Made by a program: the position numbers and the translations under genes
Part shown: one piece after another, positions 27,263 through 36,409 of the stretch
Layout: every line of letters begins with the position of its first letter
Position numbering within the stretch: the first letter of the stretch is position 1
From: Rhodobacteraceae bacterium LNNU 3342
Lineage (GTDB): Bacteria; Pseudomonadota; Alphaproteobacteria; Rhodobacterales; Rhodobacteraceae
Direction: 5' to 3'
DNA: 50,617 nt
NCBI GenBank assembly: GCA_008711135.1
Contig: VUAW01000022.1
Span: 1-50,617 of the forward strand
The notes under the pieces: model-generated
Seen by the model: the letters and a program-made list of their open reading frames with translations, nothing else
What the model was told of the DNA's origin: nothing
Database searches by the model: none

Positions 27263-28858
27263 TTAGCCCTGAACGCCGCTCAAGGCCACCCCGGCCTGAC
27301 CCAGCGCATCGAATATCGCGGCGTCGCGGCCGTAGACATCCCGCCGGAACACCACCTTTCCCTGCGGCGTCGCAAAGGCCGTCCGGTAGTCGAGGTGAAT
27401 GGTAATGGGGCGCTTCAGGTTCACCGTGGTTTCCCTCCCGGTGGAGAGAACCCGGTGGAAGAATGCCTGCGGATCGGCCTCTTGCCCTGCCAGAAGCGCA
27501 AAAGCGAAGTCATGCGGATCATTCAGACGGATGCAGCCGTTGGAATAGGCCCGCAGGTCATTGCCGAACAGATTTTTCTGCGGCGTGTCATGCAGATAGA
27601 TGGCGTGCTTGTTCGGGAACATGAACTTCACAGTTCCCAACGCATTCTGCGGACCTGGCGCTTGGCGCATGTAGAAGGGGAAGTTTCGCGTGTTGAAGCG
27701 GGTAAAGTCGATGGCGTGGCGCGGAATTTCGCGGCCGCTCGCGTCAACCACCTGAAGATGCCCGACCGCGTTGGGATTCCGCTGAAGCGCCGGAAGGTAG
27801 TCGCGTCCGGTGATCGACCGCGGCACGGTCCAACTGGGGTTGATGACCATGTAGGTCATGGTGTCCGAAAACTCTGGCGTGCGCTGGCTGGCGATGTCCT
27901 TGCCGATGACCGACCGGGTTTCAAACGTGACCTGACCATCTTCTATAATCTGGGTGGTGAAATCCGCGAGGTTGACCCAGACATGCCGTGACCCCCGATC
28001 ACCCAGCCACCGCTCGCGCTCCAACGCGACGAGGACAGAGCGCAGGCGCTGAACAGGGCTCTGATTGACCTGGCCAAGCGTCTCGGCGCCGGCGACACCA
28101 TCTTCGGCCAAGCCATGATCGGCCTGGAAACTCTTTACGGCCGCAGTAAGCGCCGCATCATAAGTGGCCGCGGCACTTGCCTGCAGGTACCCCATCGAAA
28201 TCAGCCGGTCGCGCAAGGCGATGACGGCGCCGCCGCTGTCACCCGGACGCAGCGTGTTGTCAGCCGGCACCGGTGCGCCCCAGCCCGGCCCCTCGATTTC
28301 CCGCTCCAGCCGCAGCTTTTCCCGCAACAGGGCGGCATATTCCGGGGTACGCGGCGCAAGGTTGCGAATGAAGCCAGCAGGATCGCGCGCCAGCCCCTGC
28401 AGCAGGCTCAACGCATCCGGGCGACGTACTTCACGCACGATCCCGATGCCCAAGGCCGAAGGTTCAAGCGCCCCGGAAGAAATGTCGCGAGCCCAGTTCA
28501 GATAGGCCCTGCTCATCCGCGCCTCGATCACACCCAGGTCGCGGTCGCTGCGCGGATCACGCAGAAGATCCTTCAACCCTTCGGCATCATAACGCGCTGC
28601 GGGAAGTCCATGCGCCTCCGCCTGTGCAAGAGCGTGGAAAAAGGCCGCGCGGAGTTCGCTGCCTTCAGGCGCCGTCCAGAAGGGAGCATAGTCGCGCTCA
28701 ACATAAAAGGCGGTCAGCGCGTCCGAGTCCGTAACCGCCTCGGCAACCGCCTGACGATAGGCAAGACTGACCTCGGCGCCTGCCGGCAGTGCGAATGCCA
28801 GCGACAATCCGAGGGCGGCCCCTGCGAGCACCCGCCTTGCCTTCCAAACTTCTGCCAT
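27263..28858 (-). CDS. L,D-transpeptidase (YcbB-like, with peptidoglycan-binding domain)
   Basis: Periplasmic enzyme of 531 residues that forms 3-3 cross-links or attaches proteins to peptidoglycan. A signal peptide (about 1-28) precedes an N-terminal helical domain, a PG_binding_1 domain (LRPGDSGGAVIALRDRL...FQADHGLAEDG, about residues 190-250), and the YkuD catalytic domain. The catalytic motif is HDTPQKNLFG followed by SNGCIRL with the nucleophile Cys. The ATG at 28858 follows GAGG and the signal peptide; the frame to 29191 is intergenic. It is divergent from a DUF882 protein, the same pairing as ycbB and ycbK in E. coli. Confidence 0.9.
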   Translation of the reverse strand: MAEVWKARRVLAGAALGLSLAFALPAGAEVSLAYRQAVAEAVTDSDALTAFYVERDYAPFWTAPEGSELRAAFFHALAQAEAHGLPAARYDAEGLKDLLRDPRSDRDLGVIEARMSRAYLNWARDISSGALEPSALGIGIVREVRRPDALSLLQGLARDPAGFIRNLAPRTPEYAALLREKLRLEREIEGPGWGAPVPADNTLRPGDSGGAVIALRDRLISMGYLQASAAATYDAALTAAVKSFQADHGLAEDGVAGAETLGQVNQSPVQRLRSVLVALERERWLGDRGSRHVWVNLADFTTQIIEDGQVTFETRSVIGKDIASQRTPEFSDTMTYMVINPSWTVPRSITGRDYLPALQRNPNAVGHLQVVDASGREIPRHAIDFTRFNTRNFPFYMRQAPGPQNALGTVKFMFPNKHAIYLHDTPQKNLFGNDLRAYSNGCIRLNDPHDFAFALLAGQEADPQAFFHRVLSTGRETTVNLKRPITIHLDYRTAFATPQGKVVFRRDVYGRDAAIFDALGQAGVALSGVQG

Positions 28859-29184
28859 CTGCCCGGCCTCTTGTTCTTGTTGTGTCCAGCTTGTTACGCT
28901 GGCGCACCGGCGTCCATTGGAATTCCGCCAGCGCCGATAATGAGCTGCCACGCCTGTGGCGCACGCGCAACTATACCGCGAGCGCGCGACAACTTGGCGC
29001 TTCGGCAGGAACGCTCCACCTGTGAAGCAACTTTTGGGCGAATTCTCGCCGAACCCGTTAACAACCGCCAGCAGCATCGACTCCGGTCTTTGGAAAACGT
29101 TTGAACTGTGACATAAGTTCCTCAACGCAGAAACGAAACAAGCTGCCACAACGGCAGCAAGGACTACGGGACAGGCGTTCAGGC
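28859..29184. other. Divergent intergenic region, ldt and DUF882 genes
   Basis: 326 bases without a convincing gene. It must contain both divergent promoters. A TTGAAC at 29101 is a possible -35 for the rightward gene, but no clear -10 follows, so I do not list a promoter. Confidence 0.4.
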
Positions 29185-29754
29185 ATGACAAACATTACGG
29201 ACAAGGGCGTCTCGCGGCGTGCCCTGCTGGGCTTTTTCGCGGCCACCACGCTCGCAGCAGCCCCCACCTATTCCCACGCTTTCGGCTTGCTCCGCGGCGC
29301 AGGGGACTTCCGGCGGATCCGGATGTATTCAGGCCGTACGGGTGAGAGCATCGACACCATCTACTGGATCGATGGCAATTACATCCCCGAAGCAATGTCT
29401 GAAATTAGCCACTTCATGCGGGACTGGCGCACCAACACCGCCAAGGGCTTTGACCCCCGCGCAATCGACATCATGGCGGCTTCCCATCGCATGATGGAAG
29501 TGAGCGAACCCTACACGATGCTGTCGGGCTATCGTTCGCCGCAGACCAACGCCATGTTGCGCTCGCGCTCTTCCGGTGTTGCGCAGAATTCCCTTCACAT
29601 GCAGGCGCAGGCAGCCGACCTTCGGCTCAAGTCGCGCAGCGTTGCACAGATGTATCGTGCGGCGCAGGCCTGTAACGCCGGTGGCGTCGGCCGCTACTCG
29701 CGTTCCAACTTCGTGCACATGGATTGCGGCCCGGTCCGTCACTGGGGCGCCTGA
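29185..29754 (+). CDS. DUF882/M15-type protein (YcbK-like), Tat-exported
   Basis: Protein of 189 residues with a twin-arginine signal (SRRALLGFF, then a hydrophobic stretch ending SHAF), so probably exported folded. The mature domain is an M15A-type (DUF882) zinc peptidase fold: SGYRSPQTNAML, SLHMQAQAADLRL with His and Asp ligands, and NFVHMDCGPVRHW with the last His. The family acts on or binds peptidoglycan peptides. It is divergent from the YcbB-like transpeptidase, suggesting joint work on the cell wall. A strong terminator follows. Confidence 0.87.
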   Translation: MTNITDKGVSRRALLGFFAATTLAAAPTYSHAFGLLRGAGDFRRIRMYSGRTGESIDTIYWIDGNYIPEAMSEISHFMRDWRTNTAKGFDPRAIDIMAASHRMMEVSEPYTMLSGYRSPQTNAMLRSRSSGVAQNSLHMQAQAADLRLKSRSVAQMYRAAQACNAGGVGRYSRSNFVHMDCGPVRHWGA

Positions 29755-29816
29755 TCTAATACACGGGGCCGTCGCGCCCCGGACTCAGTGCCCGCCCCAG
29801 GCTGTGGCACCGCCTT

Positions 29817-29841
29817 AGCCCCGCCCTTGGCGGGGCTTTTT
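29817..29841 (+). terminator. Intrinsic terminator after the DUF882 gene
   Basis: 9-bp stem AGCCCCGCC/GGCGGGGCT with a 3-nt loop, followed by TTTT. It is four bases from the stop of convergent rlmE and may work in both directions. Confidence 0.8.
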
Positions 29842-29845
29842 CATG

Positions 29846-30604
29846 TCATTCGTCTTGGTTTTCATCCGCCTGCTTGCGACCGCGGAAGCCGGTCGCAACC
29901 ACGAACTTCTCGGAACTGTCAGAGCGGCTTGCCGGCGGCTTGACGTTCGACACCTTCTGGAAATTCTGCTTGAGGATCCCCTGAAGCGTATTCTCCGCGC
30001 CCCCAGCCAGCACCTTGGCGACAAAGGTGCCCCCCTCCTCAAGTACGTCAAAGGCGAAATCGGCGGCAGCCTCGCAGAGCGCCACGATACGCAGGTGGTC
30101 CGTCTGCTTGTGCCCACTTGAGGCTGCGGCCATGTCGGACATTACCACATCCGCCTTGCCACCCAGCCATTCCTTTACCTGATCGTCCGCCCCTTCCGAC
30201 AGGAAATCGAGCTGGTGAATCTCGGCGCCCGCGATCGGCTCCACTTCCTGAAGATCGACACCCAGAACACGCCCGACCTTCTTGCCGCTCTTTTCCCCAA
30301 GCGAATTGACCCGGGACACCGCAACCTGACACCAGCCGCCGGGGGCGCAGCCCAAGTCAACAACGCGGGCGCCGGGCACGAGGAAGCCAAACCGGTCGTC
30401 AAGCTCAAGGATCTTGAAGGCTGCACGTCCGCGGTAGCCTTCGCGCTTGGCGCGCTGGACGTAGGGATCGTTCAACTGCCGTTCGAGCCACCGGGTCGAG
30501 GACAGCTTGCGCCCCCGCGCCGTCTTGACCCGCACCCGCAGGTCCCGCTGGCCGCGCCCCGAGGTATTCCCGGTGCCGCCCGATTTTCCGCCGCTTTTCG
30601 TCAT
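29846..30604 (-). CDS. rlmE: 23S rRNA (uridine-2'-O)-methyltransferase
   Basis: FtsJ/RrmJ-type enzyme that methylates U2552 in the A-loop of 23S rRNA using S-adenosylmethionine; 252 residues. The SAM-binding motif DLGCAPGGW is present. The catalytic Lys-Asp-Lys-Glu set is visible as the Lys in RAAFKILE, Asp in VMSDMA, Lys in FVAKVLAGG and Glu in SSEKFVV. The Arg/Lys-rich N-terminal tail is typical of rRNA enzymes. Its ATG abuts the ppx stop directly, so the two are co-transcribed. Confidence 0.95.
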   Translation of the reverse strand: MTKSGGKSGGTGNTSGRGQRDLRVRVKTARGRKLSSTRWLERQLNDPYVQRAKREGYRGRAAFKILELDDRFGFLVPGARVVDLGCAPGGWCQVAVSRVNSLGEKSGKKVGRVLGVDLQEVEPIAGAEIHQLDFLSEGADDQVKEWLGGKADVVMSDMAAASSGHKQTDHLRIVALCEAAADFAFDVLEEGGTFVAKVLAGGAENTLQGILKQNFQKVSNVKPPASRSDSSEKFVVATGFRGRKQADENQDE

Positions 30605-31717
30605 TCAGAACGGTCCGTCTTCCAATACGCCATCCGCGCACATCTGCGCGTAAAGCAGTCCCTCGCGCAACCCCCGGTCGGCCACTGAAAGCCGGTCAGT
30701 CGGCCAGATGCGCATCAGGGCCTGCAGAATCGCCGCCCCGGACATGATCAGCGTGTGCCGGTCCCGCCCGATCCGGGGATCAACCCGCCGCCCCTCTGGT
30801 CCCAGAATCAGATATTCCCGGATCACCCGGTCGATCTGGTCGCTGGTCATGCGCAGCCCGTCCACCTTGTTCCGGTCATAGCGCCGCAGGTTGAGGAATG
30901 ACGCCGCCACCGTGGTCACGGTTCCCGATGTCCCGATGATCTGGAACCCCTCGCGCGGCTGCTGGTGGCTGTAGGGCGAGAAATCCGCGAGGTTTTCCTC
31001 GAAGAACCAGCTCATCAGGGCGAACCGCGCGGCGTCATCCTCGACGTCCTGGAACTGGTCCTTGAGCGTCGCGACCCCCAGCGGCACGCTGATCCAGTCC
31101 ACAACCTTGGCAGCCGGGAACGGGCTTTCGGGCGGATGGAACCCTGCGTGCAAACGCATGATCGCCCGCGGCCGTTCGTGCCGCGGCACCGAGGAAATGT
31201 CGATCCAGACAAGCTCGGTAGAGCCGCCGCCGATATCGACCACCAGAAGCTGTTCTGTCCGAGTGGACACCAGCGGCGCGCAGGAAACCACCGCCAGTCG
31301 CGCTTCTTCCTCGGGCTGGATGATTTCCAGCGCGAGGCCGGTTTCCCGCCGCACCTGCCGGATGAAATCTCGGGCGTTGCGCGCGCGGCGGCAGGCCTCT
31401 GTCGCGACCAGCCGCATCCGCTTGACATGATGCTGTTCCAGCTTGCGCTGGCAGATCCGCAGGGCCTGAAGCGTACGCGACATCGAGGCGCGCGAGAGCC
31501 TGCTCGTCGCCTCCAGCCCCGCGCCAAGCTGCACGGTCTTTGAAAAGCTGTCGACCACATGAAACTGGTTGCCCTTGGGCTGGGCAATCAGCATGCGACA
31601 GCTGTTTGTGCCCAGATCCAACGCCCCGTAAAGGTCGGCCGGATCGGGTTTCGGGGCGGCGGGCGGCTCAACCGGTTTCGGGAACGCGCCCGTTCCCCTT
31701 GGACGCTTGGGCGTCAT
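30605..31717 (-). CDS. ppx: Ppx/GppA-family phosphatase (exopolyphosphatase)
   Basis: Hydrolyses polyphosphate or pppGpp; 370 residues, the short form without an HD domain. The ASKHA-fold phosphate-binding loops DLGTNSCRML (near residue 34) and DIGGGSTELV (near 145) are intact, as are the catalytic Glu region EEEARLAV and GTSGTVTT. The start at 31717 (MTPKRPRG) is chosen over one at 31732 from family length. A Pro-rich N-terminal tail of about 30 residues precedes the domain. The gene is directly followed by rlmE. Whether polyphosphate or pppGpp is the main substrate cannot be read from sequence. Confidence 0.9.
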   Translation of the reverse strand: MTPKRPRGTGAFPKPVEPPAAPKPDPADLYGALDLGTNSCRMLIAQPKGNQFHVVDSFSKTVQLGAGLEATSRLSRASMSRTLQALRICQRKLEQHHVKRMRLVATEACRRARNARDFIRQVRRETGLALEIIQPEEEARLAVVSCAPLVSTRTEQLLVVDIGGGSTELVWIDISSVPRHERPRAIMRLHAGFHPPESPFPAAKVVDWISVPLGVATLKDQFQDVEDDAARFALMSWFFEENLADFSPYSHQQPREGFQIIGTSGTVTTVAASFLNLRRYDRNKVDGLRMTSDQIDRVIREYLILGPEGRRVDPRIGRDRHTLIMSGAAILQALMRIWPTDRLSVADRGLREGLLYAQMCADGVLEDGPF

Positions 31718-31963
31718 GGCGTCGCCCTCCATTCAAGTTACCTTTAACCTATCCGCCGCCCCGCGACGACGCAACCCACGACGGCGCGGTCCTCCGCCCT
31801 CGCTCATGAAGAACATGCGCCGAATTCAGCTTGGCAGGGATGGGCGTTGGGCGGAGCTTGGCATATCTTCGCCGGGCACGTCGCTTGCGTTGTGGCTTGC
31901 GTCGAAATCCCTGCCTCGGCGCAGCGGTACGCGCGTTATGGAAGAACAGGAAAGGAATCACGG

Positions 31964-32260
31964 ATGCCCGCAGTCACCATCGTTTTCTGGCGCGACATTC
32001 CGGCCCAGGTCATCGTAGGCTCCGGCCGGCGGGCGTCCAAGGTGCAGCTGTCCGAACGGTTCGAACAGGCCATCGACCGCTGCGCCATGAAGATCGGCGC
32101 CCGTGACAGCGACGCCTACCTGGCCGAGTGGCGCAAAGTGCCGCAGGCCGAACAGGAGGGAGAGGCCGACCAGCTTGCGCAGTCAATCGCGGCAGCGCTG
32201 GAGGCCGAATACGACACCGCGCGTTTGCGCGCGCTTATCGACAACGATGGTCGGGCATGA
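31964..32260 (+). CDS. Small 'virulence factor' domain protein (PF13769-like)
   Basis: Protein of 98 residues beginning MPAVTIVFWRDIPAQVIVG, which matches the small 'virulence factor' family found next to folate/corrinoid methyl-transfer genes in alphaproteobacteria. The rest is helical and acidic. No signal peptide is seen. The ATG at 31964 follows GGAAAGGAA. It is the first gene of a three-gene operon with a methylenetetrahydrofolate reductase-like and a methyltetrahydrofolate methyltransferase-like protein. Its role is unknown; context suggests a helper in C1 or methyl-group metabolism rather than virulence. Confidence 0.75.
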   Translation: MPAVTIVFWRDIPAQVIVGSGRRASKVQLSERFEQAIDRCAMKIGARDSDAYLAEWRKVPQAEQEGEADQLAQSIAAALEAEYDTARLRALIDNDGRA

Positions 32261-32286
32261 GGCCGGCCGCCATCTGGGAGGGATTG

Positions 32287-33213
32287 ATGGCGCTTTTCAA
32301 CTTTCGGCGCGAGGCGCCGGCACTGGACAAGGGTCAGCTCGAGGCGTTCCTGCGGGGCTATTCGATCGAGGTGATGCCCCGCACGGCTGAGAAGGTCGAG
32401 GATTTCCGTGAACTGCTCCCGGCCGGCACGCGCGTCTACATCGCGCACATCGAAGGTACGCCGATCGAGGAGATGGTTGCCACCGCCGCCCGCCTGCGCC
32501 GCGAAGGGTACGAACCGATGCCGCATTTCCCGGCGCGCATCATCCCCGACCGTGCGACGCTGGCCGACTGGATAACCCGCTACCGCGGCGAGGCGGACGT
32601 TCGTCAGGCACTGATGCTGGCGGGTGGCGTCGCCAAGCCCGCCGGTGACTTCCACAGCTCGATGCAACTGCTGGAAACGGAGCTCTTTGACGGCTTCGAA
32701 CGCTTGCATGTCGCCGGCCACCCCGAGGGCAACCGTGACATTGACCCGGACGGGTCCGATCGCAACGTGATAGAGGCGCTGCGCTGGAAGCAGGCTTTTT
32801 CACAACGCACCGATGCGCGGATGGCCATCGCCACGCAGTTTTGTTTTGAGGCACAGCCGGTCATCGCCTGGGTCAACCGCCTGCAGGCCGAAGGGATCGA
32901 CCTGCCCGTCCATATCGGCGTCGCGGGACCCGGGAAACTTCAGACCCTGCTCAAGTTCGCGATCGCCTGTGGGGTCGGCCCCTCGCTTGGCGTGCTGCAG
33001 AAGCGGGCCAAGGATGTGACCAAGCTCTTGCTTCCGTTCGAGCCGACGGAGTTCCTTTCGGATCTTGCAGCCCACAAGGCGGCGCATCCTGATTTCGGGA
33101 TCGAGGCCGTGCATTTCTTCCCCCTTGGCGGGATCAAGACGAACGCCACCTGGGCAATCGAAAACGGCGGCCGGGCGGCAGTGCCCGCAGCTCAGGAAAA
33201 GGATCAACAATGA
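32287..33213 (+). CDS. Methylenetetrahydrofolate reductase-like protein
   Basis: FAD-dependent TIM-barrel protein of 308 residues related to MetF, which interconverts 5,10-methylene- and 5-methyl-tetrahydrofolate. Seen motifs include IEVMPRTAEK near the N-terminus, AGGVAKPAGDF, VAGHPEGN and FCFEAQPVIAWV, matching the MetF pattern (AGYPEGH, TQF.F). It is more divergent than housekeeping MetF. The ATG at 32287 has GGGAGG about five bases upstream; an ATG at 32257 overlapping the previous stop is the alternative. The stop overlaps the next gene (ATGA). Probably works in catabolic C1 transfer. Confidence 0.83.
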   Translation: MALFNFRREAPALDKGQLEAFLRGYSIEVMPRTAEKVEDFRELLPAGTRVYIAHIEGTPIEEMVATAARLRREGYEPMPHFPARIIPDRATLADWITRYRGEADVRQALMLAGGVAKPAGDFHSSMQLLETELFDGFERLHVAGHPEGNRDIDPDGSDRNVIEALRWKQAFSQRTDARMAIATQFCFEAQPVIAWVNRLQAEGIDLPVHIGVAGPGKLQTLLKFAIACGVGPSLGVLQKRAKDVTKLLLPFEPTEFLSDLAAHKAAHPDFGIEAVHFFPLGGIKTNATWAIENGGRAAVPAAQEKDQQ

Positions 33214-34178
33214 CCCGCACCGTATTGGAATCGAAATCAAAGACCGTCGTCATCGGCTTTGACGAACCCTTCTGCGTGATCGGAGAGCGGATCAACCCCA
33301 CTGGGCGCAAGAAGCTTGCGGCCGAACTTGAGGCCGGGGACTTCTCGACCGTGGAACGGGATGCGCTGGAACAGGTGGCCTGTGGGGCGATGGTGCTCGA
33401 TGTGAATGCGGGCGTCGTCTACAACTCCAACCCCAACCCCAACGAGACTGAGCCGCCGCTGATGCGCCGGATGATCGAACTGGTGCAGGGGCTGGTCGAT
33501 GTGCCGCTGTGCATCGACAGTTCGGTCCCCGGGGCGCTGGAGGCCGGTCTGGCGGTGTGCGAAGGGCGGCCGCTCCTGAACTCCGTCACGGGCGAGGAAG
33601 AGCGGCTGGAGGCGATCCTGCCACTGGTCAAGAAATACAACGTGCCGGTGGTCGCCATCTCGAACGACGACACGGGGATTTCCGAAGATCCGGACGTGCG
33701 GTTTGCCGTAGCCAAGAAGATCGTGCAGCGCGCAGCCGATTTCGGCATCCCTGCCCATGACATCGTGGTCGATCCGCTCGTGATGCCTGTGGGTGCCATG
33801 GCCAGCGCCGGGCAGCAGGTCTTTGCCCTGGTCCGCCGCCTGCGAGAGGAGCTGGGCGTGAACACGACCTGTGGCGCCTCCAACATCTCCTTTGGCCTGC
33901 CGAACCGGCACGGCGTCAACGCGGCCTTCCTGCCCATGGCGATCGGGGCCGGCATGACCAGCGCGATCATGAACCCGGTTCGCGCGGTAGAGATGGAAGC
34001 GATCCGCGCTGCGAACCTTCTGATGAACCACGACCCGAACGGGGGCGAGTGGATCCGGTTCTCTCGCGTTCTGGACGCGGTAAAGGAAGGCAAGAGCTTT
34101 GCCGAGGCCAGCACCGAGGCAGCGGCGGGCCGGTCAGGTGGCCGCGGTGGACGCGAAGGCCGGCGGCGCCGGGGCTGA
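33210..34178 (+). CDS. Methyltetrahydrofolate:corrinoid methyltransferase-like protein
   Basis: Pterin-binding TIM-barrel protein of 322 residues. The pterin-binding signatures are visible: ERINPTGRKKL, MVLDVNAGV, PLCIDSSVPGALEAGL, NSVTGEEERL, and CGASNISFGLPNRHG with the Asn typical of the family. Such proteins pass methyl groups between corrinoid proteins and tetrahydrofolate, for example in glycine betaine or other methylamine demethylation. The last ~20 residues are a Gly/Arg tail not usual for the family. It overlaps the reductase-like gene by four bases. No corrinoid protein or substrate methyltransferase gene is nearby. Confidence 0.85.
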   Translation: MTRTVLESKSKTVVIGFDEPFCVIGERINPTGRKKLAAELEAGDFSTVERDALEQVACGAMVLDVNAGVVYNSNPNPNETEPPLMRRMIELVQGLVDVPLCIDSSVPGALEAGLAVCEGRPLLNSVTGEEERLEAILPLVKKYNVPVVAISNDDTGISEDPDVRFAVAKKIVQRAADFGIPAHDIVVDPLVMPVGAMASAGQQVFALVRRLREELGVNTTCGASNISFGLPNRHGVNAAFLPMAIGAGMTSAIMNPVRAVEMEAIRAANLLMNHDPNGGEWIRFSRVLDAVKEGKSFAEASTEAAAGRSGGRGGREGRRRRG

Positions 34179-34251
34179 GGATCCGCGCCTGCGGCTTGCG
34201 GCCACGGGCGCCCCATCCTATCAGGGTTGGACATCGCATCTGGAGAGTTCC

Positions 34252-35202
34252 ATGACCAACCCCAGCTTCCTCTCTGTCGTGGCCGATCTTGGCGGCACCA
34301 ACACCCGCGTCGCCTTGGCCGAAGGTGGGCGGATGCTTCCAGACACGATCCGCCGCTTCAGCAACGAGGAGCATCAGGGGCTGGAGGCCATCCTGTGCAG
34401 CTTCCTCGACACGCTGGGGGCAGAGGTTCAGGGCGCCTGCGTTGCCGTGGCCGGGCCGGTGCGGGATGGGGTTGCCCGTATGACGAACCTCGACTGGGAA
34501 ATGGACGAGCGGTCGATCTCATTGGCCACCGGTGCAGGAACCGTTGCGCTGCTGAATGACCTTCAGGCACAGGGCCACGCGCTGGGCTATCTGGCAGAGG
34601 ACAGCCTGAGCCCCGTGCTTCCCGGCCTGCCTGCGGCACCGGCGTCTGCCCGGCTCGTGGTCGGTCTGGGAACCGGGTTCAACGCCGCACCCGTTCATGA
34701 CAGTTCAGCGGGGCGGCTGGTTGTTGCTTCGGAATGCGGACACATCACCCTGCCCGCCCGTTCTGCCGAGGAGCTGCGCCTTGCCCGTCATATCGAGGCC
34801 GAGCATGGCTTTGCCGCGGTCGAGGATGTGCTGTCCGGCCGCGGTCTTGCCGGGCTGCACGAATGGCACACCGGAGAGGCCCTTTCGCCTGCCGAGGTGA
34901 TGGAGGCCATTGCGGCCGGCCACGGCCCCGCGCGTGAAACTGCCCAGCTGTTCGTGGGGGTCCTTGGCCGCGTCATGGGCGATCTGGCGCTGGTGCACCT
35001 ACCATTCGGCGGCATCTACCTCATCGGTGGCGTGGCGCGTGCCTTTGGCCCTTGGCTCGACACCTTCGGCTTTGATGAGGCCTTCCACGACAAGGGCCGT
35101 TTCAGCGACTTCCTGCGGAGCTTCCCGGTCTGGCTGGTCGAGGATGATTATGCCGCGCTGCACGGATGCGCGGGCTACTTGGCGGCGGTCGCCGGCCGCT
35201 GA
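34252..35202 (+). CDS. glk: Glucokinase
   Basis: ATP-dependent phosphorylation of glucose to glucose 6-phosphate, feeding the Entner-Doudoroff or pentose-phosphate route; 316 residues. The N-terminal phosphate loop ADLGGTNTRVAL and the catalytic Asp region LLNDLQAQGHA are those of the Glk (group A) family. GLGTGFNAA is the second nucleotide loop and HLPFGGIYLIGGVA the adenosine motif. The ATG at 34252 follows GGAGAG. It lies 73 bases after the C1 operon and 108 bases before the ABC operon on the same strand, so it could belong to either. Confidence 0.92.
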   Translation: MTNPSFLSVVADLGGTNTRVALAEGGRMLPDTIRRFSNEEHQGLEAILCSFLDTLGAEVQGACVAVAGPVRDGVARMTNLDWEMDERSISLATGAGTVALLNDLQAQGHALGYLAEDSLSPVLPGLPAAPASARLVVGLGTGFNAAPVHDSSAGRLVVASECGHITLPARSAEELRLARHIEAEHGFAAVEDVLSGRGLAGLHEWHTGEALSPAEVMEAIAAGHGPARETAQLFVGVLGRVMGDLALVHLPFGGIYLIGGVARAFGPWLDTFGFDEAFHDKGRFSDFLRSFPVWLVEDDYAALHGCAGYLAAVAGR

Positions 35203-35310
35203 CCTGCATCTTGTCGCCAAAGCTTCACGCGGGCGACGCAAGGTTGTTGCAAAAGGGTTTCAGAAGGGCGGCGCAGTCCGATTGGCTGTGCAAGTCCGAA
35301 GGCCCTTCCC

Positions 35311-36381
35311 ATGTCCGACATCGAGATCAACGCCGTCTGCAAGAGCTTTGACGGGCGCAAGGTGCTTTCGGATGTCACCCTGTCCATCCGGTCGGGGGAA
35401 TTCGTGGCGATCCTTGGTCCATCGGGCTGTGGCAAGACCACGCTGCTGCGGCTGGTGGCGGGCTTTGAGAGCCCGGACCGCGGCACCATCGCCTTGGGCG
35501 GCACGACCGTAGCTGGCGTAGGCCGCGAGGTCCCACCAGAGGCGCGCGATCTTGGCATCGTGTTCCAAAGCTACGCGCTCTGGCCGCACATGACGGTGGC
35601 TGGAAACGTCGGCTACCGGATGAAGGTGGCAGGCGTACCGGTCGCCGAGCGTGAACGCCGCGTGGCTGAGGCGCTGGAGACTGTTGGACTTGCCGGTCTG
35701 GGAGATCGCCGCCCCGCCGCGCTTTCGGGCGGGCAGCGGCAGCGGGTGGCGCTTGCCCGTTGCCTTGCAGCCCGACCGTCGGCGGTGCTGCTGGACGAAC
35801 CGCTCGCGAACCTTGACGTCCATCTGCGCGCCTCGATGGAGGAAGAGTTCGCCCGCTTCCACCGGGCAACCGGCGCGACGATGTTCTACATCACCCATGA
35901 CCAGGCAGAGGCGATGGCCCTTGCCGACCGCGTAGCGGTCATGGACCGCGGCCGGTTGATGCAGTTCGCCGCCCCCGCCGAACTTTATCGCTGCCCGGCC
36001 AACCCCATGGTCGCCGGCTTCATCGGCGAGGGCTATGTGATCGAGGCCGAAGGCTTTGCCCCTACCGGCCCAGAACGGGGCGAGGCGAACCTGCTGGGCC
36101 AGCGCGTTCCCGTCCGTTGTGCGCGGGGCACCGGCGCCCGCCGCAATGCCTGGATCAGCCTGCACCCTGAAAGCCTCCGTCCCGCGTCCGATGCCGAACC
36201 CGGTCTGTCGCTTCGGGTGTTGCGCACCACCTATCGCGGCGCCTTCACCCGGGTCGAGGCCGCGCCCGACGGACATCCGGCACGTTTTTCCCTGAACCTG
36301 CCCCAGCATCATCCGGTGCGGGCAGGCGACAGCATTCGCGTCACCCTGGATGATGGCTGGGTCCTGCCAGAGGCAGCCTGA
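35311..36381 (+). CDS. ABC transporter ATP-binding protein (Fbp/Potass/Afu type)
   Basis: Cytoplasmic ATPase of an importer, 356 residues. Walker A GPSGCGKTT near residue 33, Q-loop around VFQSYALWPHM, signature LSGGQRQRVALAR, Walker B AVLLDEPLANLD and the switch His in ITHDQAEAM are all intact. The C-terminal third is a TOBE domain. This subclass includes Fe(III), sugar-phosphate (Afu), 2-aminoethylphosphonate and polyamine importers; substrate cannot be told from the ATPase alone. First gene of a compact five-gene operon with a binding protein, a double permease, a metallo-beta-lactamase-fold protein and a tyrosine-phosphatase-fold protein. Confidence 0.93.
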   Translation: MSDIEINAVCKSFDGRKVLSDVTLSIRSGEFVAILGPSGCGKTTLLRLVAGFESPDRGTIALGGTTVAGVGREVPPEARDLGIVFQSYALWPHMTVAGNVGYRMKVAGVPVAERERRVAEALETVGLAGLGDRRPAALSGGQRQRVALARCLAARPSAVLLDEPLANLDVHLRASMEEEFARFHRATGATMFYITHDQAEAMALADRVAVMDRGRLMQFAAPAELYRCPANPMVAGFIGEGYVIEAEGFAPTGPERGEANLLGQRVPVRCARGTGARRNAWISLHPESLRPASDAEPGLSLRVLRTTYRGAFTRVEAAPDGHPARFSLNLPQHHPVRAGDSIRVTLDDGWVLPEAA

Positions 36382-36409
36382 CATCATCCCCTTCAGCAAG
36401 AGGACCATC

